DNA of 64,000 nt, taken from positions 1 through 64,000 of the forward strand of contig CAJQUW010011301.1 in the NCBI GenBank assembly GCA_907163375.1. The letters are read 5' to 3'. The DNA comes from Prostheceraeus crozeri. Taxonomy: Eukaryota; Platyhelminthes; Polycladida; Euryleptidae. The notes beneath the pieces are model-generated. The model did no database searches. It had not been told where the DNA came from and saw nothing but the letters and a program-made list of their open reading frames with translations. Shown in pieces: positions 37,047 through 46,578 of this stretch (position 1 is the first letter of the stretch; each line of letters opens with the position of its first letter). Made by a program: the position numbers and the translations under genes.

Positions 37047-37216
37047 ATCTGTTTTACTGGATAGGTACATGTGTTTGGTAGACTGGGTTGAGTACATTGC
37101 GTTTCGGAACGTCTATGATCGAACTTGTGTGACTTGGTTCTGAGTACTTGGGTACGTACCGATAGACGTCCGTTGTTTGATTTTGAATGGGTTTGCTCAA
37201 TTGCGACTATTGTGAC
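37047..37216 (+). repeat. Polinton left TIR, inner ~167 bp
   Basis: The reverse complement of 57064-57230, continuing the terminal repeat after the LINE. Similarity stops after gcgactattgtgac (37216). Confidence 0.9.
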
Positions 37217-37305
37217 TATTGCAACCATGGTAATCAAGATGACAGTCACATTGATTTTCCTTTTTACGTAGACAAACTATGCTATAAATATGAGATAGTT
37301 GTTTG

Positions 37306-37815
37306 ATGACATACATAATGATGACTAGTATCCCAACGTCGTGGGTTGTCGCAAGAGACCTTGGATATTCGTTCAAAGCTATAGAAACTGTAACAAATCT
37401 CAGTGAAAATATCAACGCTGGTGATTTAGTTGATCGACTAATGGATCTAGATGAGCATGTTATGAATCACAATTTGGATCGTAGGTGGATAGAGGATTTC
37501 TCCATGCTACACTGCAATGATAGTGAAATTAGGAGGATCAAATTGGAACGATATGGAAAGAAGGAGACATTTGACAGTGTTTTAATAAAAAGTTCTCCCA
37601 ATAAAAGTGACTTCAGAAGGAAATTAGAAGAAGAGACATTTAAATTATTATGTGAACGGAACTCCGTTAAATGTTTTAAAAAGGAACGATCCCTTCTCTT
37701 TTTACCATGTTCTCATAGCGTTATGTATTCTACATGTTATGTACCCTTTGAAACTTCATCTTGTCCCCTTTGTGATGAAGAAATATCTTCAACAGTCACT
37801 GTATATCGTGCATGA
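37306..37815 (+). CDS. UBA-like plus RING finger protein (IAP-like E3)
   Basis: About 169 residues. Start chosen at the ATG at 37306; another lies at 37318. The N-terminal ~45 residues (VVARDLGYSFKAIETV ... DLVDRLMDLDE) resemble a ubiquitin-associated domain. The C-terminal ~55 residues hold a RING finger: LLCERNSVKC, FLPCSHSVMYSTC, CPLCDEEI, ending TVTVYRA. This layout and ending closely resemble the RING tail of inhibitor-of-apoptosis proteins, which are ubiquitin ligases. No BIR domain is present. A TATA box lies at 37282-37289. Likely a captured host-interaction gene; the suppression role is inference. Confidence 0.7.
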   Translation: MTYIMMTSIPTSWVVARDLGYSFKAIETVTNLSENINAGDLVDRLMDLDEHVMNHNLDRRWIEDFSMLHCNDSEIRRIKLERYGKKETFDSVLIKSSPNKSDFRRKLEEETFKLLCERNSVKCFKKERSLLFLPCSHSVMYSTCYVPFETSSCPLCDEEISSTVTVYRA

Positions 37816-37880
37816 TGAGTCATCATGCACGTCTGTGATTGGTCACTATTGTGTCTTTGTGTGGCTTTTCTATATAAGGA
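37807..37880 (+). promoter_or_regulatory. Palindromic AP-1-like site and TATA box
   Basis: A perfect 25-nt palindrome (cgtgcatgatga g tcatcatgcacg, 37807-37831) centred on TGAGTCA, an AP-1 consensus, is followed by an inverted CCAAT (attgg, 37838-37842) and tatataagg (37871-37879). It serves the gene at 37926. The palindrome overlaps the stop codon of the preceding gene. Confidence 0.55.
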
Positions 37881-37925
37881 GGACATTGTACCGTTCTATT
37901 TCAAGCATAATTTGAGGCTAATACA

Positions 37926-38532
37926 ATGTCAATCAGCATGTCGTTCACTACCAACATTCCCATTTCAATAATTTACCGAAGTCAACTCTTCACCGGCAAT
38001 ATATTTTATTCTGCCGTATATATAACTGGCTATAAAGCGGATTTGGTGGATCTGATGGAGGAAATAGTGAAGTATTTCCGCTGCGGAGAGGACGTTGTGA
38101 GACGTAAGAGAGGACGCTCTTACGCGAGTTGCAAGATTTTGGCTCAATGAAGTATTTCGCCCACTAGCTCAAACTGAGATTGTACCGGAATACTCTCGCT
38201 GTTGCGGCAGCAGTATCCAACGGAAACACAATACATGTCTCCATGACATTATCACCTCCATATACTTTGACGAGACGGGTGAGAAATGTAAACTGGACTT
38301 GTTCATTGGACCGCCATCAGTAAGCATCAATGTGGCTGCTCAAGGACATTCTGAGGTGATCAGTTTGCGGGCATACTATGCCAATATTTTAAAGACTTTC
38401 CATTTAAAGCCCTGCTGTATGTGCTGTCCTATTTCAAAACATCTAATGAAAGACATTGAGCAGCTCATAACTGCTACAAATCAGACTCTAGCCGATGTGA
38501 GTGTGTATCAGTTTCCCTCTACAACTTGTTAA
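37926..38532 (+). pseudogene. Polinton gene of unknown function, frameshifted
   Basis: An ATG at 37926 opens a frame reading MSISMSFTTNIPISIIYRSQ through KYFRCGEDVV. Near 38100 the sense passes to another frame (EDALTRVARFWLNEVFRPL), which continues to DLFIGPPSVSINVAAQGHSE and KPCCMCCPISKHLMKD and stops at 38532. About 200 codons in all, with one frameshift. Cysteine pairs late in the protein could bind metal. Family not recognised. It is preceded by a good promoter. Confidence 0.5.
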
Positions 38533-38667
38533 GTGTTTTATGTAATTTTATAAGTACCAGCAACAAACTCTGCGTGATATGTGAATGCTTGTAAACTTTT
38601 GTGTATAATGTTGTAAGTACTAAGCAAAAATTGTAATTGTACTATCTATTTCCATATTAGAATAAAA

Positions 38668-39060
38668 ATGTCTGTAAAACGGAAGGCATCTTCTCGTCAA
38701 TCGAAACGGTCCTTCAAACCTTCAATTCAGTTTAAAAAGGCGTTGCGAAAGTTAAACAGCATACATGATAATAAGAAGAAGTGTAAATTGATTCAAAATT
38801 CAAGTGATGATTTCATTCGCGATTTAGCTTTTGCAATACACATATGTCTACCTATTTACAAGCCTCTATTAAATGCTGGCTCTTTGAATAGCATAAAAAA
38901 GTTTTCAAATCCAAGGAGTAGTGATAAGAAAAGGCGAAACTTAATTCAGCGCGGTGGTGGTGGGTTTCTAAGTATGTTAAATGATATTGGAAATAGTATT
39001 AATGGTGTAATCAATAGTCTGCTTGGAAGGATTGCAGCAACTGCCGCAATGTTAATATAA
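38668..39060 (+). CDS. Basic pX-like Polinton protein
   Basis: 130 residues with a clear ATG. The first ~100 residues are strongly basic (SVKRKASSRQSKRSFK, RSSDKKRRNLIQ), followed by a glycine run and a hydrophobic tail (RGGGGFLSMLNDIGNSINGV). This basic-then-GG-hydrophobic form occurs in small adenovirus pX-like proteins of Polintons and adintoviruses and could be a protease-processed DNA-condensing or membrane-active virion component. Assignment is by composition and motif only. Confidence 0.5.
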   Translation: MSVKRKASSRQSKRSFKPSIQFKKALRKLNSIHDNKKKCKLIQNSSDDFIRDLAFAIHICLPIYKPLLNAGSLNSIKKFSNPRSSDKKRRNLIQRGGGGFLSMLNDIGNSINGVINSLLGRIAATAAMLI

Positions 39061-39080
39061 CGTTAACGAATCATAAAGTG

Positions 39081-39130
39081 ACACGTCATCACTTTGATTG
39101 ATGAGTCATATATAGGTGTATATAAGGAAG
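39081..39130 (+). promoter_or_regulatory. TGAGTCA site and double TATA box
   Basis: acgtcatcac (39082), gatgagtcat (TGAGTCA at 39102-39108) and tatataggtgtatataagg (39108-39126) lie 85-130 bp before the ATG at 39212. The same site combination precedes the gene at 37926. Confidence 0.5.
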
Positions 39131-39211
39131 ATGCTTTAATGATATTTCATCACTTTCAAGTGACAATTCATTTGCGCTGGTTGAAAACTCCGAATTAGTA
39201 CTTGTTGAAAC

Positions 39212-39874
39212 ATGACTCAGAAAATGTATTCAATCAGAGAGGAAAGTGACGCTTTTGAGCAAAATTTCTTGAAGCTTCGTCCGACACGAAAGGTGCAAGG
39301 GATTGAAAATACATTCTACTTTCAAACCTTGAATTATGGTGATGATCGCTTTTATCTTCAAGTTCAATTCTTCCACAGTAATGGCATGTCTACATCAGGG
39401 TATAGCAATATGAGACAAATGCGAGTGACTTTTCCAAAATGGCAACAGGTGATTCTTAAAACTATTGACTCTTTCGCGAAAGAATGTGTTGAGCTGCCTG
39501 AAAGTGCTCCTACTCATTGGAGAAAGGCATTTTAGGAAGGAGTTGGTTACAAGGAATTGCCGGAATTCGATACACTGTTTTTAACACTATCGGATCATTT
39601 TCAAGCATTCGATCTCTTTACAAACGCGATGGAATGTGAGGTTCTCAAACGGGGCCGCTATATGGGCTTATTGCACGTTACCGGACTTTATATTGGCTCA
39701 CATGGTTCGACTGGTAAAGTCGCATCTTTACAAATGGAGGTTCTTCAACTAGTCTATGAACCACTACCAATTGATGAATGCTTAATTAACATTGATAAGA
39801 CTGCTTCAAGTGATGGGAAGGAAGAGAGCAAAAAAAGCGAGGGCGGAAATATAAAGATGGGAATCCTAAATTGA
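39212..39874 (+). pseudogene. Polinton gene of unknown function, in-frame TAG
   Basis: 221 codons from a clear ATG, interrupted once by TAG (39533-39535) between HWRKAF and EGVGYKELPEFDTLFLTL. The text on both sides is coherent and in one frame. The first half contains NTFYFQTLNYGDDRFYLQVQ and MRVTFPKWQQVILKTIDSFA; the second half ends in a Lys/Glu/Ser-rich tail. Either a nonsense mutation or, less likely, readthrough. Not recognised. It lies just before the packaging ATPase. Confidence 0.55.
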
Positions 39875-40073
39875 AGTTGAAGCGCCAAGATGCTGACTTG
39901 AAAACTTTCTATAATCCTAATTGTGATGAGGAAACACAAATGTTTTAATTTGTAAATGTAACTTGAAAGTTTCTATTCTGAATGTAAATAAACGTGATCT
40001 GGAACATGTGTCTGCTTTGTTGTTCTAAGCAAAATTAGCGGGATGATGAGTTTAATGTTAATGGAATTATAAG

Positions 40074-40709
40074 ATGACAGATTTTGTTCTATTCACTGAT
40101 CGCACAATGTGTGTCGCTGGACCAAGTCAGTCCGGTAAAAATACATTTGTAACTGAATTGCTACAATATAGAAATGAAATGTTTAACAAGGAAATTAAGA
40201 GAGTCAAATGGTATTATGGAATATTTCAACCACAACTACATTCGGCACTTCGCCAGAAAGGTTATGAGGTGAAGCAAGGGTTGCCATCAACTGAGGATAT
40301 CAAAGCAGATGACTTACTAGTATTAGGTGATCTATTACGTGAAAGCAAATCTTCAAAGGATATAACTGAAATGTTCATTCAAACTACACATCATAGGGAA
40401 GCTTTTATTATCTACATCACCCAAAACATCTTCGATGGAGGGAAAGAGCAAAGAACTAGAAGTTTGAATACACATTATTTCGCAATATTTAAAAATCCAA
40501 AAGATAGCAGTCAGATATATCATCTCAGTAGACAGATATTACCTCAACAACCTAAAGTACTTTCAAAAATATATGAAGATGTAACAAAGAAACCACATGG
40601 CTATCTATTTATTGATCTAACCCAGGAATGTCCGGAACGACTTCGATTTCGAACAAATATCATACCTAATTCCGCTGAACCAATGACAGTTTTCTCGGTT
40701 CACAGTTAG
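40074..40709 (+). CDS. Genome-packaging ATPase (FtsK/HerA, A32-like)
   Basis: 211 residues, intact. The Walker A motif is at residues 15-24 (AGPSQSGKNT), in the form typical of Polinton ATPases. The Walker B candidate is DDLLVLGDLL (about 79-88), where one of the usual paired acidic residues appears as Gly. A Gln/Asn-bearing sensor region follows (IIYITQNIF) and then the region RSLNTHYFAIFKNP. These proteins pump DNA into preformed capsids. It precedes the conserved gene at 40719. Confidence 0.88.
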   Translation: MTDFVLFTDRTMCVAGPSQSGKNTFVTELLQYRNEMFNKEIKRVKWYYGIFQPQLHSALRQKGYEVKQGLPSTEDIKADDLLVLGDLLRESKSSKDITEMFIQTTHHREAFIIYITQNIFDGGKEQRTRSLNTHYFAIFKNPKDSSQIYHLSRQILPQQPKVLSKIYEDVTKKPHGYLFIDLTQECPERLRFRTNIIPNSAEPMTVFSVHS

Positions 40710-40718
40710 TTTTAAGCA

Positions 40719-41399
40719 ATGTACTTTGTTGCCTTATTATTTTCAAACATGTCGTATTCAAAGATGGTAGTCATTCCTCAAGAGGAGTATGTACAATGGA
40801 CTACATTACAAAGTGCACAGGAAGTCAAAAATATAGATCAACATATTACGAATCAACTTAAGGAACTAACTCAAAAGGATATGGAAATTAAGAAGATTAA
40901 GGATCCCTATCGACGACTGCAGTTAGCAGCTGAAAACATTGATGAGAGGCGACAGATTCGTGACAAGTTGCGACGATTTATAACCTTTTCAACACCTCGA
41001 CCATATCGTGTGCGCGCTGAGCGATTATTTGACTTCATTGATCCACATGTGATGTTCAATGAGAGAGGGGAGATAATAGATGAAACAACTGGTGATGTTA
41101 TTAGAAATAGTCACATAGATGACCTTCTACAATATGCTGTCAGAGATGTAAGGCGAAAACTAGGTGCACCAAAATGGTGGACATGTTTTCAGAAAATTTT
41201 ATCTGATCAAAATGTACCTCACAATATTATTGGAGGACCGACTGTGAATGAGTTGGAAAAGGGTCACTTACAAGATGGATTAAAAAGTAAAACACCCACG
41301 ATGGCGGTCAAGCGAGAGCTTCATGATCCCGATGATCTGCAACCAAAAAGAGCTACTAGGCGCTCAATGCGCGTTGCGAAGGAGTATAGTAAATATTAA
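40719..41399 (+). CDS. Conserved Polinton protein, probable virion component
   Basis: 226 residues from the first ATG, but ATGs at 40749 and 40764 are equally good, the last giving MVVIPQEEYVQW, the form I would expect. Charged helical N-terminal half (KELTQKDMEIKKIKDPYRRL), then RPYRVRAERLFDFIDP, FNERGEIID and IDDLLQYAVRDVRRKLGAPK. The basic C-terminus is KRATRRSMRVAKEY. Proteins of this pattern recur between ATPase and integrase in Polintons of marine animals; function is not established. Intact here. Confidence 0.65.
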   Translation: MYFVALLFSNMSYSKMVVIPQEEYVQWTTLQSAQEVKNIDQHITNQLKELTQKDMEIKKIKDPYRRLQLAAENIDERRQIRDKLRRFITFSTPRPYRVRAERLFDFIDPHVMFNERGEIIDETTGDVIRNSHIDDLLQYAVRDVRRKLGAPKWWTCFQKILSDQNVPHNIIGGPTVNELEKGHLQDGLKSKTPTMAVKRELHDPDDLQPKRATRRSMRVAKEYSKY

Positions 41400-41564
41400 G
41401 CAAATATGAATTAAGCCTTGCCTCTCATATCATGTCGTTACAAAAATTTTGCTGTTGTTTGAAATCTGCGCTCGAAGGCAAAGGAGAAGAGGGCGTAGAG
41501 GTTGATATCAATTGTGTTGGCAGTTTCTGTGCGAGTAACACGCGTGTAAATCAGAACAAAGACG

Positions 41565-42651
41565 ATGAGTACAGCAGTGAAACTCAGAAAGATTTATTAC
41601 GACTTAAATCACCCCGCAAGTTTCAGTCGTCCGGAGGTTCTAGCCCGTGCAGCAGGTGTGGGAATAGAGAAAGTCAAGAAGTGGTTAAGGAGTCAACCGA
41701 CTTAAACTCTTCACAAAAATGCGAGAAAGCGGTTTCCAACGAGAAAATATGTTGTTAACAATATAGATAGTCAATGGCAGGCGGCCTTGGCTGACATGCA
41801 ACAGATATCACAGTACAATGATGGCTATAAATACATCTTAACAGTTATAGATATTTTATCTCGCTATGCTTGGGCACGTCCACTGAAATCTAAACGAGGA
41901 CCAGAAGTTGAAGCGGCTTTTCAGAGCATTTTCGATGAGGGGCGTGTTCCGCAAAGAATACAGACAGATCAAGGGAAGGAATTCGAAAACTCTCATGTTC
42001 GAAGTCTCCTTAAAAGTCATAATGTGGAATTGTTTAGTGTCAAAAGTGCTTATAAAGCTGCCATGGTTGAGAGGTTCAATCGCACACTGAAGACAAAAAT
42101 ATGGCCCTATTTCACTGCAAAAAATACACATGTTTGGGTAGGTCAGCTGCAGAAATTTGTTAAGAATTACAATGAAAGCTACCATCGAATCATCAAGATG
42201 AAACCAGTTGATGTTACCCCAGATAATGCGATGGATGTATGGCTTCGATTGTATGATAAGAAAGCGAAAAACATTTCCAATGAAAAGAAAATTAATGTTG
42301 GTGATTAAGTTCGGATTTCAAAGGTTAAGTCTACATTTGAGAAGGGGTATCTAGCTAATTGGACTGAAGAAGATTTTTTTGTAGATGAAGTAAATACAAA
42401 ATTCAGACCCACCATGTATAAATTAATAGTTACCATGGCAATTAATTGAAGGAAAATTTTACTCTTATGAATTGCAAGTATTAGACAGAAGTGAAGAGGT
42501 GTATATGATTGACAAAATAATTAGGAGGAAAGGTCATGGCAATCAAAGGAAATATGTAGTTAAATGGAAAGGATATCCTGATTCATTCAATAGCTGGATA
42601 ACGCACCAGGATCTACAAAATGTGGAGGTGGGAGACACTCGTAACTTTTAA
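41565..42651 (+). pseudogene. Polinton integrase with chromodomain, broken
   Basis: From an ATG at 41565: N-terminal helical region (KLRKIYYDLNHPASFSRPEV), in-frame TAA at 41703-41705, then the retroviral-type catalytic core with ADMQQISQYNDGYKYILTVI (first Asp), RIQTDQGKEFEN (second Asp) and AAMVERFNRTLKTKI (Glu). A second TAA at 42306 follows INVGD, where the SH3-like region RISKVKSTFEKGY continues. At least one frameshift near 42420-42460 precedes a chromodomain (RKYVVKWKGYPDSFNSWI) ending at 42651. It would insert the element DNA with 6-bp staggered cuts. Two stops and a frameshift disable it. Confidence 0.88.
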
Positions 42652-42691
42652 ACTAATGTAGCATGTGACTTCTTCCATATATGAGTTTTAC

Positions 42692-44195
42692 ATGTCTACT
42701 AACTTCAACATCATTCTTCCAAGCAATTGCAACCCAGAGGTATTCCCAAGTAACAAACCATCTCTATACTCTGTTGAATTCGCTAATCCAATTACTCTGC
42801 CTGGACCCCATGAAGTTGCTCTAACTGAAATTACTTATTACAACGATATCAGTTTGCAAAAAAACAATTATTTTGAATTACATAAAGAAGTACGAGAGAA
42901 GGATGATTGTTTTCGCATATTTCACAATAGTCTACATGGTACATGGGCTTTTCATCATCTTACTTTACATCTTTTTTCAACATCTTTACCATCTGTCCAA
43001 AACATGATTAAAATTCAAAAGGCATTTGCAACGTCAATTTTTGATTCTAAGGTTCCCTCAATGAGCTTGCAAGATACAGAAAAGGAAATCGGTAAAATGT
43101 TTGAACGAATAAATGATCTCTTCAAGCTGACTTTGAATAAATTCTACAAACCAGTCATAAAGGGGTCAACAAATTGATGAAGGAAGGGAAGCATGTTCTT
43201 CTTGTATTAGGTAAGGATTTGAGTCATACTTTTGGGTATTCCAGAACAACTTTCTCATCAAGGTATTGGTACAATGGACGTAGGCGGAATTCGGAGAGGA
43301 AAGTCACTGATTTTCAATGTAGAATTGTGCCATTGTATTCATTACAAAAAAGGAGCATCCGAGTAAAAAATCAATTTGAGGTCATTAGAAGTGTTGAAGA
43401 CTTTGCAAGAAAGTTTCAAGGATCAGTGCCAGAAACGTTAATGACTTGTGAATACAAGAAAGAGAAAGTAACTTTATGTTATTGAATTCGGATCTGAAAT
43501 GATTGGGATGTTTAAGGGCCTTGAAAGCGCACCTTGGTTGACAGAATTAAATGATACATTCAAGGTTGAATTGGCCTCTTCTAAACTCAAAGCATCAACA
43601 AATGTTTCATGGGATATCCACGTATACAGCGAAGACATATTGGGCGATGATTTGTCTACTTCCAGTGAACTTGTAAAAAGAGTTAATTTGAACATTGAAA
43701 GCTTGAAAACGCCATCTGAATTGTGTACAAAGTTAAATGAGTTTGGTGTAGATTACCTTGATGCAGATGAATATCACTTTTCTTATGATCCATAAGAAAC
43801 GCATGATTCTAAAGGTAGGGAAGAACTCACTTATCAAGCTGGATAGCGTGTTAACGACCACATTGGGATTCTCAAAATCAACTATTTATGAAAGCACATC
43901 AATAGGCGATACAGCCCCATCACTAGAGCGTGATATAAGTAACTTATACGTCTATTGTAACATTATTGAATATACAAGGGTTGGCGACATTGAGGCCCCA
44001 CTTCTGCGCACATTTCCTCTCTCATCCGTAAGGAAGCAACTAATCAATCGAGAATTTTTTAACAAAATGTATCTACCAATCAGCCAAAATTGCATCAATA
44101 GAACTGACATATCAATTCATAATGACGCAGGAGAAGTAGTACCGTTCTGTGGTGGTGTTACTGTTTTGTCCCTACATATTAGGTCACGAGAATAA
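42692..44195 (+). pseudogene. Minor capsid (penton-like) protein, frameshifted
   Basis: ATG at 42692. It opens MSTNFNIILPSNCNPEVFPS and continues with ITLPGPHEVALTEITYYNDI, the N-terminal pattern of Polinton penton/minor capsid proteins. The frame changes near 43175, 43490 and 43770. Middle parts include FGYSRTTFSSRYWYNGRR. The C-terminal segment (43758-44195) has NLYVYCNIIEYTRVGD, PLLRTFPLSS and a final VTVLSLHIRSRE, matching the family's ending. It would form the capsid vertices as a single jelly-roll protein. Three or more frameshifts make it non-functional here. Confidence 0.75.
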
Positions 44196-44238
44196 GGCTT
44201 TACGCTACTGTGACTTCCATAGTTACTCAATAGTCATA

Positions 44239-44721
44239 ATGACAGGCATTTACAGTAGACCATCATATCAGAGCGGTTATCCCGTGTTTGTTGGAGGTAG
44301 ACGACAAGTTGGAGGAGGCATATTTGGTGCACTAAGACGTATGGTTCTTCCAACACTCAAAAAGTATGGCGTACCAATCATGAAGCGTGTTGGAAGAAGG
44401 GCTTTAGATTTTGGTGCAAATGTTGCAGCTGATGCGCTTCAAGGTGAGGATATCGGTGAATCTATGAAAATGCGCGCGCAGCAATCTGCCATAGACGCAT
44501 TAGATGATTTAACAAAGACGAGACGTACAGTTCGGAAGAAGCGTAGGAAGTCAAGACAAGTTGGATGCGGTCGAGTTACTAAGCAAAGACGCAGGAAAAG
44601 TAAAAAGCCGACTAGAGCAGTACGTTCTAAATTTAGACGTCGAGTGAAAACAAGAAAGCGCAAACGAAATTCCACAGCGACTAGAAACAAGTCAAAACGA
44701 AGTAAGATAACATATTTGTAG
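44239..44721 (+). CDS. Basic glycine-motif virion/core-like protein
   Basis: 160 residues from the ATG at 44239. The N-terminal third holds RRQVGGGIFGALRRMVLPTL, a possible adenain-type processing site followed by an amphipathic helix. The middle has RALDFGANVAADALQGED, and the C-terminal third is almost continuous Arg/Lys. This resembles adenovirus pVI/pVII-like core or membrane-lytic precursors in layout. The role is inferred from composition and position between penton and major capsid. Intact. Confidence 0.6.
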   Translation: MTGIYSRPSYQSGYPVFVGGRRQVGGGIFGALRRMVLPTLKKYGVPIMKRVGRRALDFGANVAADALQGEDIGESMKMRAQQSAIDALDDLTKTRRTVRKKRRKSRQVGCGRVTKQRRRKSKKPTRAVRSKFRRRVKTRKRKRNSTATRNKSKRSKITYL

Positions 44722-44731
44722 AGCTAATACG

Positions 44732-46009
44732 ATGCAGAGTATCAATTCGGCTTTGTGTTTCTTCGATTCTCCCCCTCATCAGACAGACATCATCTCCTCA
44801 ACAATTATAGTCCCCACAACAAATATCGATGGTAACCAACAGCCTATTCAGTTTGATATACCTGCCAATCCTCAAGATTATATTGACTGTCAATCCATTG
44901 ATTTGGAGTTGTGCATACAAATTAAGAAGACTGATGGTACAAATATTGATTCATCCAAGGATAAAGTGGGATTAGCAAATCTTACTATTGACAGTCTGTT
45001 CTCAGATGTGTATCTAATATTGAATGACAAACAGATTGAAGGAGGGGATCGAGCATATCCATATCGAGCATACATACATACAATGACGCAATTTCAAAAG
45101 CAAGCTAAACAGTCACACTTGCAAGTTTCTGGGTGGTATGATGATCAGCAAGGGAAATTTGATGATGTCTCAAATGCAGGGTCAAAAAGACGAATGGATT
45201 TAACAGCGGATTCAAGGGAATTATACTTGAAAGGACCTGTCTATCTTGATTTCCTTCGTCAATCTAGATATCTGCTATCACAGGTTAAAATGCAAATAAA
45301 ATTTATTCGTGCAAATCCTGAGTTCGCGTTAATGGCTTTTGGAGCTACAAACTATCAAGTCAACATAAGTAATGCCGTGCTCAATGTAAGGCGAGTAACA
45401 ATGAACCCGTCAGTCATCAACGAGCATGCGACAGGATTGAGGAAAAACAATGCAATATATCCAGTTAATCACAGTGTGTTGACAAACTTCACAATTGGTG
45501 CGGTATCATCCTCACATGCCTACCCAAATCTTTTTCCTACTGCAATGCCAAAGGCGGTGTATATCACATTTGTGGAAAATGAGACATTCATTGCTGCTTT
45601 TGAAAAGAATCCATTCAATTTCCAACACTTTAATGTTAGCAAACTAGCACTCTACCAGGATGGGAAATTTGTATCTTGCAAAGCATATAAGCCTAATTTC
45701 AAAGATGGTAAATTCGCACGTGAATATGGTTCTACTTTCACCGCCCTCAACATGTTTAATACATATGATTCAAATGGAATTACAATGGATATGTACAAGA
45801 ATGGATACTTCTTCATTATGTACAACCTCACAGCAGATGCAGATCTAGGTGGTGAAAGTGTAGGAGTTACAAAGCCTGGAAATCTACGACTGGAGGTATC
45901 ATTTGAGTCACCTTTGAAGAAAACGATTACTTGTCTCATTTATGCTATCTATGATAGCAAAGTTGAGATAACAAGAATGAGAGACGTGACTGTCAGCTAT
46001 CAGAGATGA
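44732..46009 (+). CDS. Major capsid protein, double jelly-roll
   Basis: 425 residues, uninterrupted. It begins MQSINSALCFFDSPPHQTDI, a form characteristic of Polinton major capsid (hexon-like) proteins, with FSDVYLILNDKQIEGGDRAY, KGPVYLDFLRQSRYLLSQVK and AYPNLFPTAMPKAVYITFVE further in, and the C-terminal LRLEVSFESPLKKTITCLIY. It would trimerise into capsomers of an icosahedral shell. Its stop overlaps the protease start (ATGA at 46006-46009). One of the best-preserved genes of the element. Confidence 0.9.
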   Translation: MQSINSALCFFDSPPHQTDIISSTIIVPTTNIDGNQQPIQFDIPANPQDYIDCQSIDLELCIQIKKTDGTNIDSSKDKVGLANLTIDSLFSDVYLILNDKQIEGGDRAYPYRAYIHTMTQFQKQAKQSHLQVSGWYDDQQGKFDDVSNAGSKRRMDLTADSRELYLKGPVYLDFLRQSRYLLSQVKMQIKFIRANPEFALMAFGATNYQVNISNAVLNVRRVTMNPSVINEHATGLRKNNAIYPVNHSVLTNFTIGAVSSSHAYPNLFPTAMPKAVYITFVENETFIAAFEKNPFNFQHFNVSKLALYQDGKFVSCKAYKPNFKDGKFAREYGSTFTALNMFNTYDSNGITMDMYKNGYFFIMYNLTADADLGGESVGVTKPGNLRLEVSFESPLKKTITCLIYAIYDSKVEITRMRDVTVSYQR

Positions 46010-46471
46010 GTAACTTAAGCAACATAGAAATCTTGAGGAAAATGAGGAAAGCCCATCCCTACTCCAAGACAATATTTCTCAATGTCTTTTCTAGAGATAA
46101 TTTACCTGATTCAATTCCGTTCTATCCTTGTTCGCTTATTATCAATACGGATACCAACAATCTTCCCGGAAAACATTGGATTGCTATATACATCAAATCG
46201 TTATCAAGTGGCCGAATATTTTGACTCTCTTAATCAACCTCGTTTACATGATATCGCATTATGGATGAACAGGTTCTCCTGGACTGTTAGGAAAGTGACA
46301 TCGTTCCCACTTCAAAGTAATACATCTCTAATGTGCGGTGGCTATGTACTCTATTTTCTCAACGAGAGACCATTGAAAAATAACTGTAAAAGTGCTTTAG
46401 AACTATTTTCAAAAGACTGTGATAAAAATGATGTAATTCTTACTAAATATGTCGAAACATTTTTTAAATAA
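46006..46471 (+). pseudogene. Adenain-like cysteine protease, frameshifted
   Basis: The start codon overlaps the capsid stop (ATGA). The first frame carries the catalytic His in LPGKHWIAIY, then breaks near 46185-46200. The other frame continues with VAEYFDSLNQP (acidic partner), FPLQSNTSLMCGGYVLYFL (Gln and nucleophilic Cys) and ends at 46471. About 155 codons, short but normal for this group. It would process virion precursors. An AATAAA overlaps the stop (46467-46472). One frameshift between His and Asp disables it. Confidence 0.82.
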
Positions 46472-46578
46472 AGTTTTATGTTGTATCATTAACTTGCTCT
46501 CTTTTTTCCAAAACAAGGGTTTATAAGGAAAACAAAAACATGTTCATATTTTATTATCTATTCACATATATATAAAAT

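Noticed and set aside
41432..41758. 108-residue frame before and across the integrase start
   Set aside because: Most of it overlaps the integrase N-terminal region in another frame, and it has no recognisable motif. The first ~44 codons could be a tiny gene but cannot be supported.
44439..44690. 83-residue minus-strand frame opposite the basic virion protein
   Set aside because: A shadow of the Arg/Lys-rich reading frame on the other strand.
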